From Mesorhizobium sp. Pch-S (GTDB lineage: Bacteria; Pseudomonadota; Alphaproteobacteria; Rhizobiales; Rhizobiaceae): a stretch of 64,000 nucleotides of DNA. Below, one piece after another: positions 17,801 to 26,578 of this stretch. The stretch covers positions 2,418,001 through 2,482,000 of the forward strand of contig NZ_CP029562.1 in assembly GCF_004136315.1 (NCBI RefSeq), written 5' to 3'. The translations under genes were made by a program, and so were the position numbers. Position 1 is the stretch's first letter. The number at the start of each line of letters is the position of its first letter. A model generated the notes under the pieces. The model saw only the letters and a list, made by a program, of their open reading frames with translations. It was not told the DNA's origin and did no database searches.

Positions 17801-18945
17801 TGGCGGATGTCGCAGGCAACCCTGTCGCCGATGCAGCACCCGTCGGACGGCCAAAGGTCTCTCCCCTCAACCAGCGCCGCTGGGCAAATTTCAAAGCCAA
17901 CCGCCGCGGTTACTGGTCGTTGTGGATATTCCTGGTGCTTTTCGTGCTGTCGCTGGGGTCGGAATTCATCGCCAACGACAAGCCGATCGTCGCGTCCTAC
18001 AAGGGCGAGATCCTGTTCCCGGTGCTCGTCGCCTATCCGGAAGAGAAATTCGGTGGTTTCTACGCCGTCACCGACTATCGCGACCCGGTGATCCGCGACG
18101 AGATCAATGCCAATGGCTGGATGATCTGGCCACCGATCCGCTACTCCTTCCGCTCCGTGAACAATGCCGTGCCGGAGCCGGCACCCTCCAAGCCTTCCTG
18201 GATGTACGATGTGGAAAAGCGCTGCGCGCAATATCCGCAGCAAACGGCTGATCCCGACTGCATCGTCGGCAACTGGAACTGGCTGGGCACCGACGACCAG
18301 GCGCGCGACGTGCTGGCGCGCGTGATCTACGGCTTCCGCATTTCCGTGCTGTTCGGCCTGATCCTGACACTCGGTTCGGCACTGATCGGCGTGTCCGCCG
18401 GCGCGATCCAGGGTTATTTCGGCGGCTGGACCGATCTCCTGTTCCAACGTTTCATCGAGATCTGGTCGGCGATCCCGGTGCTTTATCTGCTGCTCATCGT
18501 TGCCGCCGTGTTGCCGCCGGGCTTCTTCATCCTGCTCGGACTGATGCTGCTGTTCTCCTGGGTCGCTTTTGTCGGCGTGGTGCGGGCGGAATTCCTGCGC
18601 GCCCGCAACTTCGAATATGTCAACGCGGCCCGCGCGCTCGGCGTGCCGAACGGCACGATCATCTTCCGCCACCTGTTGCCCAACGCGATGGTGGCGACGC
18701 TGACCTTCCTGCCGTTCATCCTGAACGGGTCGATCTCGACGCTGACGTCGCTCGACTTCCTCGGCTTTGGCCTGCCGCCCGGTTCGGCTTCGCTCGGCGA
18801 GCTGCTGAAACAGGGGCAGCGCAATCTCAATGCACCCTGGCTCGGCCTGTCCGGCTTCGTCGTCATTTCGGTGATGCTGTCTCTGCTGATCTTCATCGGT
18901 GAAGCCACTCGTGACGCCTTCGACCCGAGGAAGACCTTCAAGTGA
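17800..18945 (+). CDS. yejE: Yej-type ABC transporter permease E
   Basis: A 381-residue permease of the DppC class with the long periplasmic insertion of YejE proteins between helices 1 and 2 (about residues 55-160, including YPEEKFGGFYAVTDYRDPVI). The GTDDQARDVLARVIYG segment and EAA loop NAARALGVPNGTIIFRHLLPN are canonical. ATG 17800 is used: a GTG just before it is in frame, but the ATG overlaps the yejB stop in the usual coupled way. It ends overlapping the GTG start of yejF by four bases. Confidence 0.92.
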   Translation: MADVAGNPVADAAPVGRPKVSPLNQRRWANFKANRRGYWSLWIFLVLFVLSLGSEFIANDKPIVASYKGEILFPVLVAYPEEKFGGFYAVTDYRDPVIRDEINANGWMIWPPIRYSFRSVNNAVPEPAPSKPSWMYDVEKRCAQYPQQTADPDCIVGNWNWLGTDDQARDVLARVIYGFRISVLFGLILTLGSALIGVSAGAIQGYFGGWTDLLFQRFIEIWSAIPVLYLLLIVAAVLPPGFFILLGLMLLFSWVAFVGVVRAEFLRARNFEYVNAARALGVPNGTIIFRHLLPNAMVATLTFLPFILNGSISTLTSLDFLGFGLPPGSASLGELLKQGQRNLNAPWLGLSGFVVISVMLSLLIFIGEATRDAFDPRKTFK

Positions 18946-20573
18946 GCGAGACGCCTCTTCTCTCCGTCCGCGATCTTTCGGTTGCCTTCCTGCAGGGTGG
19001 TAAGGTCTCGACCGCCGTCGACCATATCTCCTTCGATATCGCCAAGGGCGAGACGGTGGCGCTGGTGGGCGAGTCCGGCTCCGGCAAGTCGGTTTCGGCG
19101 CTTTCGGTGCTCAAGCTCCTGCCCTATCCGCCGGCAAGCCATCCTTCGGGCCAAATTCTGTTCGGCGGCCAGGATCTGCTCAAGCTGGATGAGCGGCAAT
19201 TGCGCAGCGTGCGCGGCAACAAGATCACCATGATCTTCCAGGAGCCGATGACGTCGCTGAACCCGCTGCACACGATCGAGCGGCAGATCGGCGAAATCCT
19301 GCGGCTGCACCAGGGCATGGGCGAGGCGCAGGCACGCAAGCGTACCGTCGAATTGCTCAACGAGGTCGGCATCCGGGAACCGGAAAAGCGGCTAGATGCC
19401 TATCCGCACCAGCTGTCCGGCGGCCAACGCCAGCGCGTCATGATCGCCATGGCGCTGGCCAACGAACCCGAGCTGTTGATTGCCGACGAGCCGACCACCG
19501 CACTCGACGTAACGGTGCAGGCACAGATCCTGGAGCTGCTCGCCAAGCTCAAAAAGAAGAACGGCATGTCGATGCTGTTCATCACCCATGACCTCGGCAT
19601 CGTGCGCAAGATCGCCGACCGGGTGTGCGTGATGACCAAGGGCAAGATCGTCGAGACCGGCCCGACCAGGGATATCTTCGCCAATCCGCAACATGCCTAT
19701 ACGCGCCATCTGCTTGCCGCCGAGCCGAAAGGCCGACCGCCAACCGCCGATGCAAACGCCAAGGCAGTGATGCGCGGCGACGACATCAAGGTCTGGTTCC
19801 CTATCAAGCAGGGCTTCTTCCGGCGGGTGGTCGACCACGTGAAGGCCGTGGACGGCATCGACGTGACCGTGCGTGCCGGCCAGACACTGGGCGTCGTCGG
19901 CGAATCCGGTTCAGGCAAGACGACACTGGGCCTGGCGCTGTCGCGCATGATCTCTTCGACGGGAGCGATCCAGTTCGACGGACGCGACATCAACAAGCTT
20001 TCGTTCAGCGCGATGCGGCCGCTGCGCAGCGAGCTGCAAATCGTCTTCCAGGATCCGTTCGGGTCACTCAGTCCGCGTATGTCGATCGCCGAGATCATCG
20101 AGGAAGGGCTGAAGATTCATGAGCCGAAGCTCACGGCCGACGCGCGCGACCAGCGTGTCGTCGATGTTCTGACCGAAGTCGGGCTCGATCCTTCCACCCG
20201 CTTCCGTTATCCGCATGAATTCTCCGGCGGCCAGCGCCAGCGCGTGGCGATTGCACGCGCCATGGTGCTGAAGCCCCGTTTCGTCATGCTGGACGAGCCG
20301 ACCTCGGCGCTCGACATGAGCGTGCAGGCACAGGTGGTGGACCTTCTGCGCAACCTGCAGTCCAAGCACAACCTGGCCTATCTGTTCATCAGCCACGATC
20401 TCAAGGTGATCCGGGCCCTTGCCAATGACGTCATCGTCATGCGCAACGGCAAGGTCGTCGAGGCTGGACCATCCGAACAAATTTTCGAGCGGCCGCAGAC
20501 CGAGTATACTCGGGCCTTGATCTCGGCAGCTTTCCGCATCGAGACAGCGCCGCTCGGCGCGGTCAGCGAGTAG
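18942..20573 (+). CDS. yejF: Yej-type ABC transporter ATP-binding protein, two fused ATPase domains
   Basis: A 543-residue cytoplasmic ATPase with two complete ABC modules, as in E. coli YejF. Module 1 (about residues 5-255) has [15 protein letters not shown] and Walker [13 protein letters not shown]; module 2 (about 275-530) has [15 protein letters not shown] and [13 protein letters not shown] single polypeptide therefore energises the yejBE channel. The start is GTG at 18942 within the GTGA overlap with yejE. The stop TAG is the first three bases of an adjoining interspersed repeat. Confidence 0.93.
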   Translation: MSETPLLSVRDLSVAFLQGGKVSTAVDHISFDIAKGETVALVGESGSGKSVSALSVLKLLPYPPASHPSGQILFGGQDLLKLDERQLRSVRGNKITMIFQEPMTSLNPLHTIERQIGEILRLHQGMGEAQARKRTVELLNEVGIREPEKRLDAYPHQLSGGQRQRVMIAMALANEPELLIADEPTTALDVTVQAQILELLAKLKKKNGMSMLFITHDLGIVRKIADRVCVMTKGKIVETGPTRDIFANPQHAYTRHLLAAEPKGRPPTADANAKAVMRGDDIKVWFPIKQGFFRRVVDHVKAVDGIDVTVRAGQTLGVVGESGSGKTTLGLALSRMISSTGAIQFDGRDINKLSFSAMRPLRSELQIVFQDPFGSLSPRMSIAEIIEEGLKIHEPKLTADARDQRVVDVLTEVGLDPSTRFRYPHEFSGGQRQRVAIARAMVLKPRFVMLDEPTSALDMSVQAQVVDLLRNLQSKHNLAYLFISHDLKVIRALANDVIVMRNGKVVEAGPSEQIFERPQTEYTRALISAAFRIETAPLGAVSE

Positions 20574-20673
20574 AGCAATTCCAGGAAAAGTGCGTAGCGG
20601 TTTTCCGTCCGGAATTGCGTAGAAACAAATGCTAGAGCGTTTCCGCGTTTCCATAAAAACGGAAACGCTCTAG
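20574..20673 (+). repeat. interspersed mosaic repeat, family A
   Basis: It begins AGCAATTCCAGGAAAAGTGC, continues with GTAGCGGTTTTCCGTCCGG and AATTGCGTAGAAACAAA, and ends in the palindrome GAGCGTTTCCGCGTTTCC..GGAAACGCTC. Other family A copies are at 32720-32802 (degenerate), 34963-35059 and 46295-46385 (both inverted). The TAG preceding it is the yejF stop. Confidence 0.85.
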
Positions 20674-20705
20674 CGGAATCATAACCCTCGGGGGAAGAAA
20701 GAAGA

Positions 20706-21656
20706 ATGTCCGTTCTGGAAAAGGGCCGCGTCCTGCTGTCGGTCACCGGATTTCATCCGCAGCGCTGGCACGAACTGCTTTCCGCCGAGCGCGAGGTGGT
20801 GACGGAGCCCGCCGGAAAGGACGATCCTTCGATCGCCTATGCGGTGGTCTGGAAACACAAGCCCAACCTGCTTTCCAGCCTGCCGAACCTGCGCGCCATC
20901 TTTTCGATCGGTGCCGGCGTCGATCATATCTTCAACGATCCCGGCCTGCCCAATGTGCCGATCGTCAAGGTCGTCGCCGACAACCTCACCCAGTACATGA
21001 CCGAATATGTGGTGTGGCGCGTGCTCGATCATCATCGCCAGGGTTCGCTCTATCGCCATCAGCAGCAGAAGAAGACGTGGCACGAGCCCCAGCAGCGGCC
21101 GGCCAGCGACATCTCCGTCGGCATCATGGGGCTCGGCACACTGGGCAGAGCCGCAGCCTCGGTGCTTTTGTCCCTGGGCTTCTGTGTCAATGGCTGGTCA
21201 CGCAATGTGCGGCCGATGGAAGGCGTGACCACCTATGCCGGCGACAGCGGCCTGATCCCTTTCCTCAATGCCACCGACATCCTGGTGGTGCTGCTGCCGC
21301 TGACGCCGACGACGCAAGGCATCATCAACTACGGACTGCTCAAGGAGTTGCGGCGCAGGAACGGGCTCGGCGGCGCCGTGCTGATCAATGCCGGCCGCGG
21401 CCGGCTGCAGAAGGACGACGACATCGTTCGCGCGCTGGACGAAGGCATCCTGAAGGAAGCCAGCCTCGACGTGTTCGAAGTGGAGCCTTTGCCCAAGACC
21501 AGCCCGCTGTGGAGCCATCCGAAGGTCTATGTGACGCCGCATGCGGCGGCGACATCCGATCCCAACCACCTCGTGCCGATCATGCTGGCACAGATGTCGG
21601 CCCTTGAACGCGGCGAACTCTTGCAGAACACGGTCGATCGTAACGCAGGTTACTGA
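20706..21656 (+). CDS. 2-hydroxyacid dehydrogenase, glyoxylate/hydroxypyruvate reductase A-like
   Basis: A 316-residue NAD(P)H-dependent D-2-hydroxyacid dehydrogenase. It shows FSIGAGVDHI near 68-77, the nucleotide-binding GIMGLGTLGRAAA near 140-152, the catalytic Arg in INAGRGRLQ, Glu in DVFEVEPLP and His in VTPHAAA. These match GhrA-type enzymes, which reduce glyoxylate and hydroxypyruvate; the exact substrate is not readable from sequence. GGGGGAAGAAAG stands just upstream of the ATG. It lies between a repeat and a convergent lipoprotein gene. Confidence 0.9.
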   Translation: MSVLEKGRVLLSVTGFHPQRWHELLSAEREVVTEPAGKDDPSIAYAVVWKHKPNLLSSLPNLRAIFSIGAGVDHIFNDPGLPNVPIVKVVADNLTQYMTEYVVWRVLDHHRQGSLYRHQQQKKTWHEPQQRPASDISVGIMGLGTLGRAAASVLLSLGFCVNGWSRNVRPMEGVTTYAGDSGLIPFLNATDILVVLLPLTPTTQGIINYGLLKELRRRNGLGGAVLINAGRGRLQKDDDIVRALDEGILKEASLDVFEVEPLPKTSPLWSHPKVYVTPHAAATSDPNHLVPIMLAQMSALERGELLQNTVDRNAGY

Positions 21657-21692
21657 TTGGCGAGTGCTGTCGCGCTCGCCCTGCCCGTTGGA

Positions 21693-22034
21693 TCAGGCAG
21701 CAGGCTTGGGAATGCACTGACGCCTGATCAGCGACCGGTTCATGGCGTCGACCTGGCCGGCGGCTTGGTCCGCCGACTGCTTTTTCGCCGTGCGGATATC
21801 CGGCAAAACCGGACCAAGTCCCAGCGGGGTTTCAGCAAACACCGGCTTGGCGTCTGTGGCGACGCCACCGGCGCTTGCGACGGCGTTGCGCTGGGCGATC
21901 AACTTCTTGCACTCGATCTTGTCGTACTGGATCGATGTCTGCACGGCGGCATCCTGGCGCGATACCAGCGAGGCATCACCAGCGCAGCCGGCCAGCAACA
22001 GCAGGAACAGGAAGGCGGGTGATCTCGGCGCCAT
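21693..22034 (-). CDS. small predicted lipoprotein of unknown function
   Basis: A 113-residue protein from ATG 22034, preceded by AGGAG at a ten-base spacing. The signal MAPRSPAFLFLLLLAGCAGD has the lipobox LAGC. The mature part is mostly polar and helical, with no domain I recognise (IQYDKIECKKLIAQRNAV and a C-terminal NRSLIRRQC). The frame stays open upstream to 22340, but that stretch includes a repeat and has no signal-like sequence. Probably anchored in the outer membrane; function unknown. Confidence 0.75.
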   Translation of the reverse strand: MAPRSPAFLFLLLLAGCAGDASLVSRQDAAVQTSIQYDKIECKKLIAQRNAVASAGGVATDAKPVFAETPLGLGPVLPDIRTAKKQSADQAAGQVDAMNRSLIRRQCIPKPAA

Positions 22035-22047
22035 CGGCGAATCTCCT

Positions 22048-22142
22048 AGGGCATTTTGCAGCCAAGCCTCTTGGCGTCGCAAAAATGTGGGCGAAAACAA
22101 AAACCTGGAGCGTTTCCGCGTTCCGTAAGACGGAAACGCTCC
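22048..22142 (+). repeat. interspersed mosaic repeat, family B
   Basis: It starts AGGGCATTTTGCAGCCAAGC, then GCGAAAACAAAAA, and ends in the inverted repeat GGAGCGTTTCCGCGTTCCG..CGGAAACGCTCC. The internal CTTGG arm is shortened relative to 52804-52904. It sits immediately upstream of the small lipoprotein gene and would lie in its promoter region. Confidence 0.75.
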
Positions 22143-22231
22143 AAGGTCAGGCGACCCATTTCGCACGGCTGCGGCTATACCCGCAACCGTGCTTGGAGAA
22201 CCTTTGGAACGAGGCTTATGCCAATCGTGTC

Positions 22232-24487
22232 CTATCCGCGCAGTTCGCGCCGCAGGATCTTGCCGACATTGGTCTTCGGCAGCTCCGTGCGGAACTCGAT
22301 GTATTTCGGCCGCTTGTAGCCGGTGAGGTTCTGCTTGCAATATTCCAGCAGCGCCTCGGCGGTGAGATCCGGATCCTTCCTGACGACAAAGAGCTTCGGT
22401 ATCTCGCCTGACTTCTCGTCAGGAACGCCGATCGCCGCGACTTCCAGAACGCCGGGGTGCTGGGCGACGACTTCCTCGAGCTCGTTTGGATAGACGTTGA
22501 AGCCGGAGACCAGGATCATGTCCTTCTTGCGGTCGACGATCTTGGTGTAGCCCTTGTCGTCCATGAAGCCCATGTCGCCGGATTTGAAGTAGCCGTCGTC
22601 CGTCATCACCTTGGCGGTCTCGTCGGGCCGGTTCCAGTAGCCTGCCATGACCTGCGGGCCCTTGATGCAGATTTCGCCGACTTCGCCGAGCGGCACCGGA
22701 TTGCCGTCCTCGTCGCGGATGGAGATTTCGGTCGACGGAATCGGCAGGCCGATCGTGCCGGTGAACTCGTCGGCGTCGAAGCGGTTCGCCGTCGCGACCG
22801 GCGAGGTCTCCGACAGGCCGTAGCCCTCCGAGATGTTGACGCCGGTGAGCTGCTTCCAGCGTTCGGCGACTGGTCGCTGCGCCGCCATGCCGCCGGCGAA
22901 GACCAGCAGCAGCGGCTTGAAGTCGAGCTTGCGGAAGTCCTCGTTGTTGAGCAGTGCGTTGAACAGCGTGTTGAGCCCGGGGAAGACGTTGACCGGATAC
23001 TTTTGAAGTTCCTTCACGAAACCGGGAATATCGCGCGGGTTCGGGATCAGGATGTTCTGCGCGCCCTGCTGCATGCCCATCAGCGCGTTCACCGTCAGAG
23101 CGTAGATATGATAGAGCGGCAGCGCGCACACAAAGATCAGGCGATCGGGCCGTGACCGTTTGACGAAGGCCGTTTCCTGCCACAGGCGGTTCTGCTCGAC
23201 ATTGGCCAGCACATTGCTGTGCAGCAGGGTGGCGCCCTTGGAAATGCCGGTGGTGCCGCCGGTATATTGCAGGAAGGCGACGTCGTTGCGCGTGACGGCG
23301 ACCGGCTTGAAGGCCTTGCCCGCCCCCTCGCGCAGAGCTGCCGGGAATTTGACATGCCCCGGCAGCGACCAAGCCGGGACCAGTTTCTTGACCTTGCGCA
23401 CGACCAGATTGACGATCATGCCCTTGAGGCCGCCCAGCATGTCGCCCATGGAAGCGACGATGACATGCTTGACCGGCGTGCGGGCGATGACGGCCTGCAG
23501 CGTGGTGGCGAAATTCTCCAGGATGATGATCGCTTCCGCGCCGGAATCCTTGAGCTGGTGCTCGAGTTCGCGCGGCGTGTAGAGCGGATTGACGTTGACC
23601 ACCGTGTAACCGGCCCGCAGGACAGCCATCATCGCGACCGGATATTGCAGCACATTCGGCATCATGATGGCGACCCGCGCGCCCTTGGCCAGCCCCTTCG
23701 ACTGCAGATAGGCCGCGAAGGCGGTCGAATGCCGCTCCAGCTCGCCATAGGTCATGGTCTTGTCCATGCAGGTATAGGCTGGGAACGACGCGAACTTCTT
23801 GCAGGCCGTGACCAGGAGATCGCCGATGGATTCTGCCGGCAAGCCGGCGATTTCCGCCGGAACCACGCTTGCGTAGCTCGCAAGCCACGGTTTCGCCGGC
23901 TGACCTGCGGCGAGCGAAGCGATAGCCTTGGGAAGGGCGGCTGGTTTGGCTGCCGCAGGCTTTGGCGCATTGGCCGGCTTGCTCGGCTTGGCTGGAGCCT
24001 TCTTCGCGGCAGCAGCAGTCGATTTCGCGATCGCGGCCGGTTTGGCAGCAGGCTTGGCCGCCGCGGCCTTCGGCCTGTCGGGAGATGAGGCGGTCTTTGC
24101 CGCAGCGGGCTTCGCTGCCTTGGCTTTCTCGATCGGCTTTGACGCGACCACCTTGCCGGAAGGCGCGGTTGCCTTTGCAGGGGACTTGGCCGCCTGCGCT
24201 TTTGGTTTGGCTGCTTTGGCGGCCGGAGCGGGGTTGGCTTTTGCAGCCGCAGCCTTGGGAGCCGCTGCCTGCTTCGAGGCGGCCAGCTTTGCGGCTCCGG
24301 GTTTCGAAGCTGCAGGCTTCGCAGCAGCCTTGGTCGCTGGCGCTGCACTGGCTGCAGCCGACTTGCCGGCCGCCGGCGTTCTACCACCGGCCTGGGCCGG
24401 CTTTGCCGCCGCAGGTTTTGTTGCGGCCGGCGCCTTTGCCTTGGCCGTTGGCTTCACGGATACTGCTGTCTTCGTTGCCTTCGCCAC
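22232..24487 (-). CDS. fadD: long-chain acyl-CoA synthetase with a ~198-residue Ala/Lys/Pro-rich N-terminal extension
   Basis: A 751-residue protein. Residues from about 199 (KPWLASY) to the end are a complete FadD-type adenylate-forming enzyme that makes acyl-CoA from fatty acid, ATP and CoA: YTGGTTGISKGA (P-loop), EGYGLSETSP, GYFKSGDMGFMDDKGY and the C-terminal catalytic KTNVGKILRRELR. Residues 1-198 are almost only Ala, Lys, Pro and Ser in repeated AAKPAA-like units, resembling histone-H1-type tails. The start is GTG 24487 with GGGAGGAA five bases upstream, so the extension looks translated. The extension may bind DNA, RNA or anionic surfaces, or be low-complexity growth; no experiment is implied. 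Confidence 0.9.
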   Translation of the reverse strand: MAKATKTAVSVKPTAKAKAPAATKPAAAKPAQAGGRTPAAGKSAAASAAPATKAAAKPAASKPGAAKLAASKQAAAPKAAAAKANPAPAAKAAKPKAQAAKSPAKATAPSGKVVASKPIEKAKAAKPAAAKTASSPDRPKAAAAKPAAKPAAIAKSTAAAAKKAPAKPSKPANAPKPAAAKPAALPKAIASLAAGQPAKPWLASYASVVPAEIAGLPAESIGDLLVTACKKFASFPAYTCMDKTMTYGELERHSTAFAAYLQSKGLAKGARVAIMMPNVLQYPVAMMAVLRAGYTVVNVNPLYTPRELEHQLKDSGAEAIIILENFATTLQAVIARTPVKHVIVASMGDMLGGLKGMIVNLVVRKVKKLVPAWSLPGHVKFPAALREGAGKAFKPVAVTRNDVAFLQYTGGTTGISKGATLLHSNVLANVEQNRLWQETAFVKRSRPDRLIFVCALPLYHIYALTVNALMGMQQGAQNILIPNPRDIPGFVKELQKYPVNVFPGLNTLFNALLNNEDFRKLDFKPLLLVFAGGMAAQRPVAERWKQLTGVNISEGYGLSETSPVATANRFDADEFTGTIGLPIPSTEISIRDEDGNPVPLGEVGEICIKGPQVMAGYWNRPDETAKVMTDDGYFKSGDMGFMDDKGYTKIVDRKKDMILVSGFNVYPNELEEVVAQHPGVLEVAAIGVPDEKSGEIPKLFVVRKDPDLTAEALLEYCKQNLTGYKRPKYIEFRTELPKTNVGKILRRELRG

Positions 24488-24920
24488 TTGTTCCTCCCTC
24501 GACGATATGGGTCGGCTCGACCCCTCTTGGGCGGGGGCTGCTGCGCCGTGCGACTGGCGCTGTTCGCGCCGAAAAACCCTGCTGCCGACTATGTATTGCG
24601 ACTATTCGTTCGCGTGCAAGTCTTGCCCCAACGGCAGCTTGGCCGGAATTTGCAACAGGGTGCCGACAACCCACTGGGCGCGTCCTTTTCTGTCGCAAAT
24701 AGCTGTAGGAGGTTTTTGCACTTCAACGAAAGATACGGGCCTTCATATTCTCGTGATGAGCTGTTGAAGCAATAATGTTGTCAGTGACTTGGCTATTTGT
24801 AGAATTTTATTTCCATAACAGGATGGGTGACAGACAGGTAGTTCCAATGCCGCAAAAACGGTGCTTATATGCGCGCTTCGCGAGCCTAGAGGGGCTTGGC
24901 AGAACACCAGGGAGTGCTCA
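24488..24920. other. intergenic region between divergent fadD and dppA
   Basis: This 433-base gap holds no convincing gene on either strand. Near fadD is its ribosome-binding site (GGGAGGAA on the minus strand). The central 24720-24840 stretch is AT-richer than its surroundings and contains the promoter listed separately. A second, weaker TTCCAA-17-TTATAT pair lies at 24842-24870. The rest is featureless to me. Confidence 0.6.
24778..24805 (+). promoter_or_regulatory. sigma-70-like promoter for the dpp operon
   Basis: TTGTCA (24778-24783) and TAGAAT (24800-24805) are separated by 16 bases, each matching the consensus at five of six positions. Transcription would start near 24812, giving a leader of about 110 bases before dppA. 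Confidence 0.5.
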
Positions 24921-26513
24921 ATGAAAACGAAACTGACTTTTGCGGCCGCGTTGCTGGCCGCAACCGTCATGGGTGGGATGGCGAACGCCAAGCAGTTGGT
25001 TTACTGCTCGGAAGCGTCGCCAGCGGGTTTCGACCCTTCGCCGTGGAGCGGCGGCAATGACTTCGACGCGTCATCGCGTACCATCTATTCCCGTCTGGTC
25101 GAATTCGACCACGGCAAGACCACCATCTCGCCCGGCCTCGCCGAGAGCTGGACCGTGTCCGACGATGGCAAGGAATACACCTTCAAGCTGCGCAAGGGCG
25201 TGAAGTTCCAGACCACCGACTGGTTCACCCCGACCCGCGAGCTCACTGCTGAAGACGTGAAGTTCTCCTTCGAGCGCCAGTGGAAGAAGGAAAGCCCGTG
25301 GTACAGCTACCTGGCCGGCACCGGCTGGGAATACTTCGCCGGCATGGGTTTCCCGGATCTGCTCAAGGAAATCGTCGTGGTCGATGACCACACCGTCAAG
25401 TTCGTGCTGAACAAGCCGGAAGTGGCCTTCCTGCCGGATCTCGGCATGGACTTCGCCTCGATCGTGTCGAAGGAATATGCCGATCAGCTCGAGAAGGCCG
25501 GCACCCTGCCGCAGTTCTCGCAGAAGCCGGTCGGTACCGGCCCCTACCAGTTCGTCGACTACCAGGTTGACGCTGTCATCCGCTATCAGGCCTGGGACGG
25601 TTATTTCGGCGGCCGCCAGAAGATCGACGACCTGATCTTCGCCATCACCCCGGATGCAGCCGTGCGTGCGCAGAAGCTGAAGGCCGGCGAATGCGATATC
25701 ATGTCCTATCCGGCCCCGGCGGATATCGCCGGCCTGAAGGCTGACACCAACCTCAACGTCGCCGAGCAGGAGGGCCTGAACGTCGGCTACATGGCCTACA
25801 ACACGACCGTAGCGCCGTTCGACAAGGTCGAGGTCCGCAAGGCCCTCAACATGGCCGTCAACAAGCAGGCGATCATCGACGCAGTCTATCAGGGCGCCGG
25901 CCAGGTGGCCGTCAACCCGATCCCGCCGACGATGTGGTCCTACAACAAGAACATCAAGGACGATCCGTACGATCCCGAAGCGGCCAAGAAGATGCTCGCC
26001 GATGCGGGCGTGAAGGATCTCTCGATGAAGATCTGGGCCATGCCGGTGTCGCGTCCGTACAATCCGGGCGCGCAGCGCGTCGCCGAGATGATCCAGGCCG
26101 ACTACGCCAAGGTTGGCGTCAAGGCCGAGATCGTTTCCTACGAGTGGACCGAATATCGTGAACGCGGCAAGGCCAAGGATCGTGACGGCGCCTTCCAGCT
26201 CGGCTGGACCGGCGACAACGGCGACCCGGACAACTTCCTGTTCCTGCTCGGCTGCTCGGCCATCGGTCAGTCCAACTACGCGATCTGGTGCAACAAGGAG
26301 TTCGAGGACCTGCTCCAGGCGGGCAAGGCCACCACGGACGTCGCCAAGCGCACCGAGATCTACGAGAAGGCCCAGGAAGTGTTCAAGCGTGAGGCCCCGT
26401 GGCTGACGATCGCTCACTCCAAGGTGTTCATGCCGATGAACAAGAAAGTCGTCGGTTTTGCCATGGATCCGCTCGGTATTCACCGTTTCGACGGTGTTGA
26501 CGTCACCGAATAA
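24921..26513 (+). CDS. dppA: dipeptide ABC transporter substrate-binding protein
   Basis: A 530-residue periplasmic SBP_bac_5 protein. The signal MKTKLTFAAALLAATVMGG is followed by cleavage after ANA. The mature protein begins KQLVYCSEASPAGFDPS, the hallmark of DppA, and contains TPTRELTAEDVKFSFERQW, VGTGPYQFV and GWTGDNGDPDNFLFLLGC. It binds di- and tripeptides and, in some bacteria, haem. The ATG at 24921 has CAGGGAG upstream; the frame is open 20 codons further without a signal. First gene of dppABCDF, followed by a hairpin that could let it be expressed above the membrane genes. Confidence 0.94.
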   Translation: MKTKLTFAAALLAATVMGGMANAKQLVYCSEASPAGFDPSPWSGGNDFDASSRTIYSRLVEFDHGKTTISPGLAESWTVSDDGKEYTFKLRKGVKFQTTDWFTPTRELTAEDVKFSFERQWKKESPWYSYLAGTGWEYFAGMGFPDLLKEIVVVDDHTVKFVLNKPEVAFLPDLGMDFASIVSKEYADQLEKAGTLPQFSQKPVGTGPYQFVDYQVDAVIRYQAWDGYFGGRQKIDDLIFAITPDAAVRAQKLKAGECDIMSYPAPADIAGLKADTNLNVAEQEGLNVGYMAYNTTVAPFDKVEVRKALNMAVNKQAIIDAVYQGAGQVAVNPIPPTMWSYNKNIKDDPYDPEAAKKMLADAGVKDLSMKIWAMPVSRPYNPGAQRVAEMIQADYAKVGVKAEIVSYEWTEYRERGKAKDRDGAFQLGWTGDNGDPDNFLFLLGCSAIGQSNYAIWCNKEFEDLLQAGKATTDVAKRTEIYEKAQEVFKREAPWLTIAHSKVFMPMNKKVVGFAMDPLGIHRFDGVDVTE

Positions 26514-26534
26514 GGCTTTCAACGCGAAATAGGG

Positions 26535-26570
26535 AACGGCGGCGCTGGACTTTCGGCGCCGCCGTTTTAT
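26535..26570 (+). terminator. intercistronic hairpin between dppA and dppB
   Basis: AACGGCGGCGC (26535-26545) pairs perfectly over 11 bp with GCGCCGCCGTT (26556-26566) and is followed by TTAT. It is a good candidate for a partial terminator and 3'-end stabiliser, since the binding protein is usually needed in excess of the permease. Confidence 0.7.
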
Positions 26571-26578
26571 TAAGGCCC

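Noticed and set aside
23928..24480. Alanine-coding repeats of the fadD extension as a possible tandem-repeat or CRISPR-like array
   Set aside because: The repetition is at the amino-acid level (AAKPAA-like units) with irregular DNA spacing and no constant repeats or unique spacers.
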